Below, in pieces: positions 6,832 through 9,107 of a stretch of 9,107 bases of DNA. Each line of letters starts with the position of its first letter. Within the stretch, counting starts at the first letter, position 1. The stretch covers positions 1-9,107 of the forward strand of contig DPLM01000416.1 of NCBI GenBank assembly GCA_003541985.1. The letters are read 5' to 3'. A model generated the notes under the pieces. The model ran no database searches. It had not been told where the DNA came from and was given only the letters and a program-made list of their open reading frames with translations. The DNA comes from Deltaproteobacteria bacterium (GTDB lineage Bacteria; SAR324; NAC60-12). A program made the translations under genes and the position numbers.

Positions 6832-7268
6832 TTGAACGCTCCTGAAACAGACTGGTTCAGGCCCAGTACGGAAGAAATCAGTCTCTTTCTGGCCAGAGAA
6901 TTTTCGCAGGCAAAATGTTGGATTGTGGAGGTGGGCAATCAGACGGCCTGGATTGATCACGAGATTTGAGAGGCAGAATTAGCCACGGAGGAACAGTGTC
7001 TGGCCCAGTGCTATGGAGATGACTGACGTTGTGCTTTACGTGGCTCTCTTTGGAGAGATCGGGATCGTTCCATTGACAGTGATCACCGGTCTGACAATCA
7101 ACTTCTTGCGCAAACCACCAGCTACTCAGCACATCATTGCTGTCTGTACTTTACTCAAAGTTGGTCGGACCCTTGCAGCGGAGAGTCCCGACTCTACTCT
7201 GAAGGCTACAAGAACCGGTAGCTCATGCGGTGGGTACCCACTCAATTCCGCTGGCTAGGCGTTCCTAG
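6832..7268 (+). pseudogene. Frameshifted PaaI-type hotdog-fold acyl-CoA thioesterase
   Basis: No single frame covers this region, but reading across frames gives one protein of about 146 residues, the usual size of PaaI-like thioesterases, which hydrolyse acyl-CoA in the cytoplasm. Segments in order: NAPETDWFRPSTEEISLFL to QTAWIDHEI (6832-6966, from a TTG start); HGGTVSGPV (6984-7010), the family's glycine motif; MEMTDVVLYVALFGEIG to GLTINFLRKPPA and LLKVGRTLA (7013-7177), with the conserved TD/AD aspartate; GESRLYSEGYKN (7180-7215); VAHAVGTHSIPLARRS with stop TAG (7218-7268). Each junction steps the frame the same way, as if one base had been lost, at about 6966-6984, 7010-7013, 7176-7181 and 7216-7218. 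An in-frame TGA sits at 6967-6969. All neighbours are intact, so real decay is likelier than poor sequence. It is the last gene of the M16/lipoprotein cluster. Family call is good; the exact substrate is unknown. Confidence 0.8.
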
Positions 7269-7280
7269 AGGCTGATCTTG

Positions 7281-8312
7281 CTAGCGTAGGTTTCCCAGTG
7301 CCTTGGACATCTTTTCAGGAACCTGCTGGATTTGCTCACGACTCACCATCATGTTAGCCACAGCCCTTAGTGCTTCCGGCCCAAAGTCGAGCATCCCAAC
7401 TCCCTGCTTCTCCAAAGCCTCAGAGAGGGCTACGGCTGAAGTCCCTGGTGTCTGGAAAACTATTATGTTCGTCTGCACACTTTCCAAATTAACTTCAACT
7501 CCTTCCACCTGGCTCAGTCCTTCTGCCAGCAGGCGTGCGTTAGCGTGATCTTCTGCGAGCTGCTCTCGGTGATTTTCCAAGGCATACAAAGCCCCAGCTG
7601 CAATGATGCCTGCCTGTCGCATTCCTCCTCCAAACATTTTTCGGAAGTGACGCGCTCGTTGAATGAAGGCTTGGCTACCTGCCAAAGCTGAGCCGACTGG
7701 TGCTCCCAGGCCTTTGGAAAAGCAGACACTGACGCTATCGAAGTCAGATACCAGTTCAGCTTCCGGTTTGCGCAGGGCAACGCTGGCGTTCCAGAGTCGG
7801 GCACCATCTAGGTGTAGTGCAAGGTTATGCTCTCGGCAAACGGCACCAATTTTACGAATTTCCTCCAGCGGATAGACTCTTCCACCTCCCCGGTTATGAG
7901 TGTTCTCGAGGCATACCAGCCTCGTGATTGGATGATGTACGTCTGGCTTGCGGAGTGATTTCAACAACTGCCTAGCATTGAAGACACCGTGGTCTCCAGG
8001 GATCAGACGGCAGGAAACACCAGACAGAGCTGCTGGACCTCCACCTTCGTAGTAGTAAATATGGGCCTGAGCCTCCAAAATCACCTCATCCCCTGGCTGG
8101 GTATGAGCTCGTAATCCAACTTGATTAGTCATCGTACCGGAGGGCATGAAGACAGCAGCCTCCTTTCCCAGAATAGCCGCTGTTTTCTCTTCCAGCCGAA
8201 GTACAGTTGGATCTTCGTGGTGAACATCATCACCTACCTCGGCCTCAGCAATAGCCTTGCGCATTTCATTGGTTGGTTTGGTGACAGTATCGCTTCGCAG
8301 GTCAATCCACAT
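7281..8312 (-). CDS. ltaE: Low-specificity L-threonine aldolase
   Basis: A 343-residue PLP enzyme that splits L-threonine or L-allo-threonine into glycine and acetaldehyde in the cytoplasm. The N-terminus DLRSDTVTKPT (4-14) and GDDVHHEDPTV (27-37) are family hallmarks. The PLP pocket is visible: PSGTMTN (57-63), the stacking histidine in QAHIYYYEGGG (His84), HLDGARLWN with Asp169 and Arg172, and the Schiff-base lysine Lys200 in CFSKGLGAPVGS. Length and lysine position agree with the E. coli (333 residues, Lys197) and Thermotoga (Lys199) enzymes. The ATG at 8312 is chosen over an adjacent TTG because AGGAGG (8323-8318) lies five bases upstream. The stop TAG is 12 bases from the end of the converging thioesterase remnant. 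It follows the ABC ATPase gene on the same strand after 76 bases, so they may be co-transcribed. No damage is seen. Confidence 0.95.
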   Translation of the reverse strand: MWIDLRSDTVTKPTNEMRKAIAEAEVGDDVHHEDPTVLRLEEKTAAILGKEAAVFMPSGTMTNQVGLRAHTQPGDEVILEAQAHIYYYEGGGPAALSGVSCRLIPGDHGVFNARQLLKSLRKPDVHHPITRLVCLENTHNRGGGRVYPLEEIRKIGAVCREHNLALHLDGARLWNASVALRKPEAELVSDFDSVSVCFSKGLGAPVGSALAGSQAFIQRARHFRKMFGGGMRQAGIIAAGALYALENHREQLAEDHANARLLAEGLSQVEGVEVNLESVQTNIIVFQTPGTSAVALSEALEKQGVGMLDFGPEALRAVANMMVSREQIQQVPEKMSKALGNLR

Positions 8313-8316
8313 CAAA

Positions 8317-8323
8317 TCCTCCT
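8317..8323 (-). promoter_or_regulatory. Shine-Dalgarno site deciding the ltaE start
   Basis: AGGAGGA on the minus strand, four bases before the ATG at 8312. It is a near-perfect match to the 16S rRNA tail and points to this ATG rather than the TTG at 8315. Confidence 0.8.
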
Positions 8324-8373
8324 AAAGAGTGAAGTGTCAGAAAAAGCTTAGCGTGCCGGGGTCTACTTTGGAT

Positions 8374-8447
8374 GTCAAATCCGAATGATCAGGCTGAGTC
8401 AATTTGAGCATGGTGGCAAGCCACCAGTTGTCCTGTTCGGATTTGAC
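8374..8447 (-). repeat. Nested inverted repeats across the oppF/dppF stop codon
   Basis: GTCAAATCCGAA (8374-8385) is the exact reverse complement of TTCGGATTTGAC (8436-8447), giving a 12-bp stem around 50 bases. Inside it, TGGTGGC/GCCACCA (8411-8426) forms a second hairpin. The element covers the last codons and the stop of the ATPase gene and ends about 60 bases before the ltaE start. There is no T-run directly after either stem, so it is not a standard rho-independent terminator. It may be an mRNA 3' stabiliser or processing site. Confidence 0.5.
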
Positions 8448-9107
8448 GAAATTCTGGTCGCTGTTGGTGACATTCGGTAGTCACTTGTGGACAACGTTCG
8501 GCGAAAACGCAACCAGTATACTGCTTGGTGGGACTGGGTACATCTCCAGCAAGCACTCGCTCTCCCAGAGGGAGTCGGGTCTTGGGATCTCCGGAAGGAA
8601 TCGAACGTAGAAGGGCTTGTGTATAAGGATGTGCAGGGGTTTGGAAGAGTTCCTTCCGGTTAGCGATCTCTACGATACGACCCAGGTACATTACTGCAAC
8701 TCGATCTGCCAGATGCTGAATCACTGCTAGGTCGTGACTAATAAACAGATAGCTTAAACCCTGTTGCTGTTGTAGATCAAGCAACAGATTGAGGATTTGT
8801 GCCTGAATCGATACATCCAGCGAGGAAACTGCTTCGTCACAGATTACAATTTCAGGACGTAGGGCCAGTGCGCGGGCAATACTGATGCGCTGACGCTGAC
8901 CGCCGGAAAATTCGTGGGGAAAGCGCTTGAGGTGTTCAGAACGCAAGCCAACCTGCTCGAGTAGCTTCGTCGCAAAATCTTTTGTCTCTGAAGCATGGAT
9001 TTGTCTGTGGTATCGTGCTGCACTGCTGATGATTTCTTCGATAGTCAGTCTTGGATTAAGAGAAGCGTAGGGGTTCTGAAAAATCAACTGCATCCGCAGT
9101 CGTTGCC
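8389..9107 (-). CDS. Peptide ABC transporter ATPase, OppF/DppF type (5'-truncated by window edge)
   Basis: The C-terminal 238 or so residues of an ATPase that powers import of di- or oligopeptides from the inner face of the membrane. The frame is open to the right edge (codons reading Q-R-L-R precede the first visible Met at 9093), so Walker A and roughly the first 80-90 residues lie outside. Seen in order: Q-loop MQLIFQNPYASLNPR, ABC signature FSGGQRQR, Walker B EIVICDEAVSSLD with D-loop, and H-loop LFISHD. Then comes the C-terminal oligopeptide-transporter extension, from HPYTQALLRSIP to a cysteine set C-X5-C-X6-C-X17-C ending VACHH. In some homologues these cysteines hold an iron-sulfur cluster. 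The R-x-x-MQLIFQNPYASLNPR motif is typical of the OppF/DppF member of the ATPase pair, so the D-type ATPase and permeases probably lie upstream, to the right. The stop is TGA, inside the nested inverted repeat. Confidence 0.92.
   Translation of the reverse strand, partial: QRLRMQLIFQNPYASLNPRLTIEEIISSAARYHRQIHASETKDFATKLLEQVGLRSEHLKRFPHEFSGGQRQRISIARALALRPEIVICDEAVSSLDVSIQAQILNLLLDLQQQQGLSYLFISHDLAVIQHLADRVAVMYLGRIVEIANRKELFQTPAHPYTQALLRSIPSGDPKTRLPLGERVLAGDVPSPTKQYTGCVFAERCPQVTTECHQQRPEFRQIRTGQLVACHHAQIDSA

Noticed and set aside
6841..6861. CCTGAA/TTCAGG hairpin as terminator after the lipoprotein gene
   Set aside because: The stem is short, has no T-run, and lies inside the coding part of the thioesterase remnant.
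6967..7024. Two in-frame TGA codons (6967-6969 and 7024-7026) that might be selenocysteine or recoded stops
   Set aside because: The thioesterase homology moves to other frames after the first TGA, so the frame itself is wrong. TGA is the ordinary stop of several neighbours, and no SECIS-like hairpin was evident.
7013..7258. 81-residue frame that looks like a small membrane-type protein
   Set aside because: It is the third segment of the broken thioesterase (MEMTDVVLY to VGRTLA) followed by out-of-frame sequence, not a separate gene.
20..7276. 11-bp repeat AGAGGCTGATC at 20-30 and 7266-7276
   Set aside because: Such short matches 7 kb apart are expected by chance and no other flanking features support a mobile element or attachment site.

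Overview
The window reads as a dense, ordinary stretch of a Gram-negative, probably proteobacterial, chromosome. The signs are two predicted lipoproteins, a Sec-exported M16 zinc peptidase, a bacterial frataxin (CyaY), YicC, a threonine aldolase and a peptide-transporter ATPase. Spacing is tight and Shine-Dalgarno sites precede several genes. TGA is a normal stop here, so a recoded genetic code is unlikely. CyaY points to Proteobacteria. The archaeal-type CMP kinase next to yicC and an SppA-like lipoprotein recalls deltaproteobacterial or SAR324-like gene sets, but that placement is only a guess.

Layout. Positions 1-1568, minus strand, form one operon: yicC, then a CMP-kinase-like P-loop protein, then the start of an SppA-like lipoprotein joined by an ATGA overlap. 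A 143-bp divergent intergenic region with a small leader-like element leads to an uncharacterised coiled-coil protein on the plus strand (1712-2158). Converging on it is a minus-strand pair, cyaY (2890-3210) followed 9 nt later by an acidic winged-helix-like protein of unknown function (2176-2880). Divergent from cyaY, the plus strand carries a three-member cluster: a pitrilysin/insulysin-type peptidase (3358-6390), a small cysteine-rich lipoprotein (6401-6820), and a wrecked PaaI-type hotdog thioesterase (6832-7268). The last has no continuous reading frame but can be read across frames. Converging on it from the right are ltaE (7281-8312) and the C-terminal part of an OppF/DppF-type ATPase (8389-9107, running off the window), both minus strand.

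No tRNA, rRNA, CRISPR array, insertion sequence or prophage gene was seen, and no stretch above 300 bases lacks a gene or gene remnant. No convincing rho-independent terminator was found. I found no new defence or mobile system. The main points to check are the multi-frameshifted thioesterase, the nested inverted repeats at the oppF 3' end, the cyaY partner gene, and the CMP kinase with a changed substrate motif.
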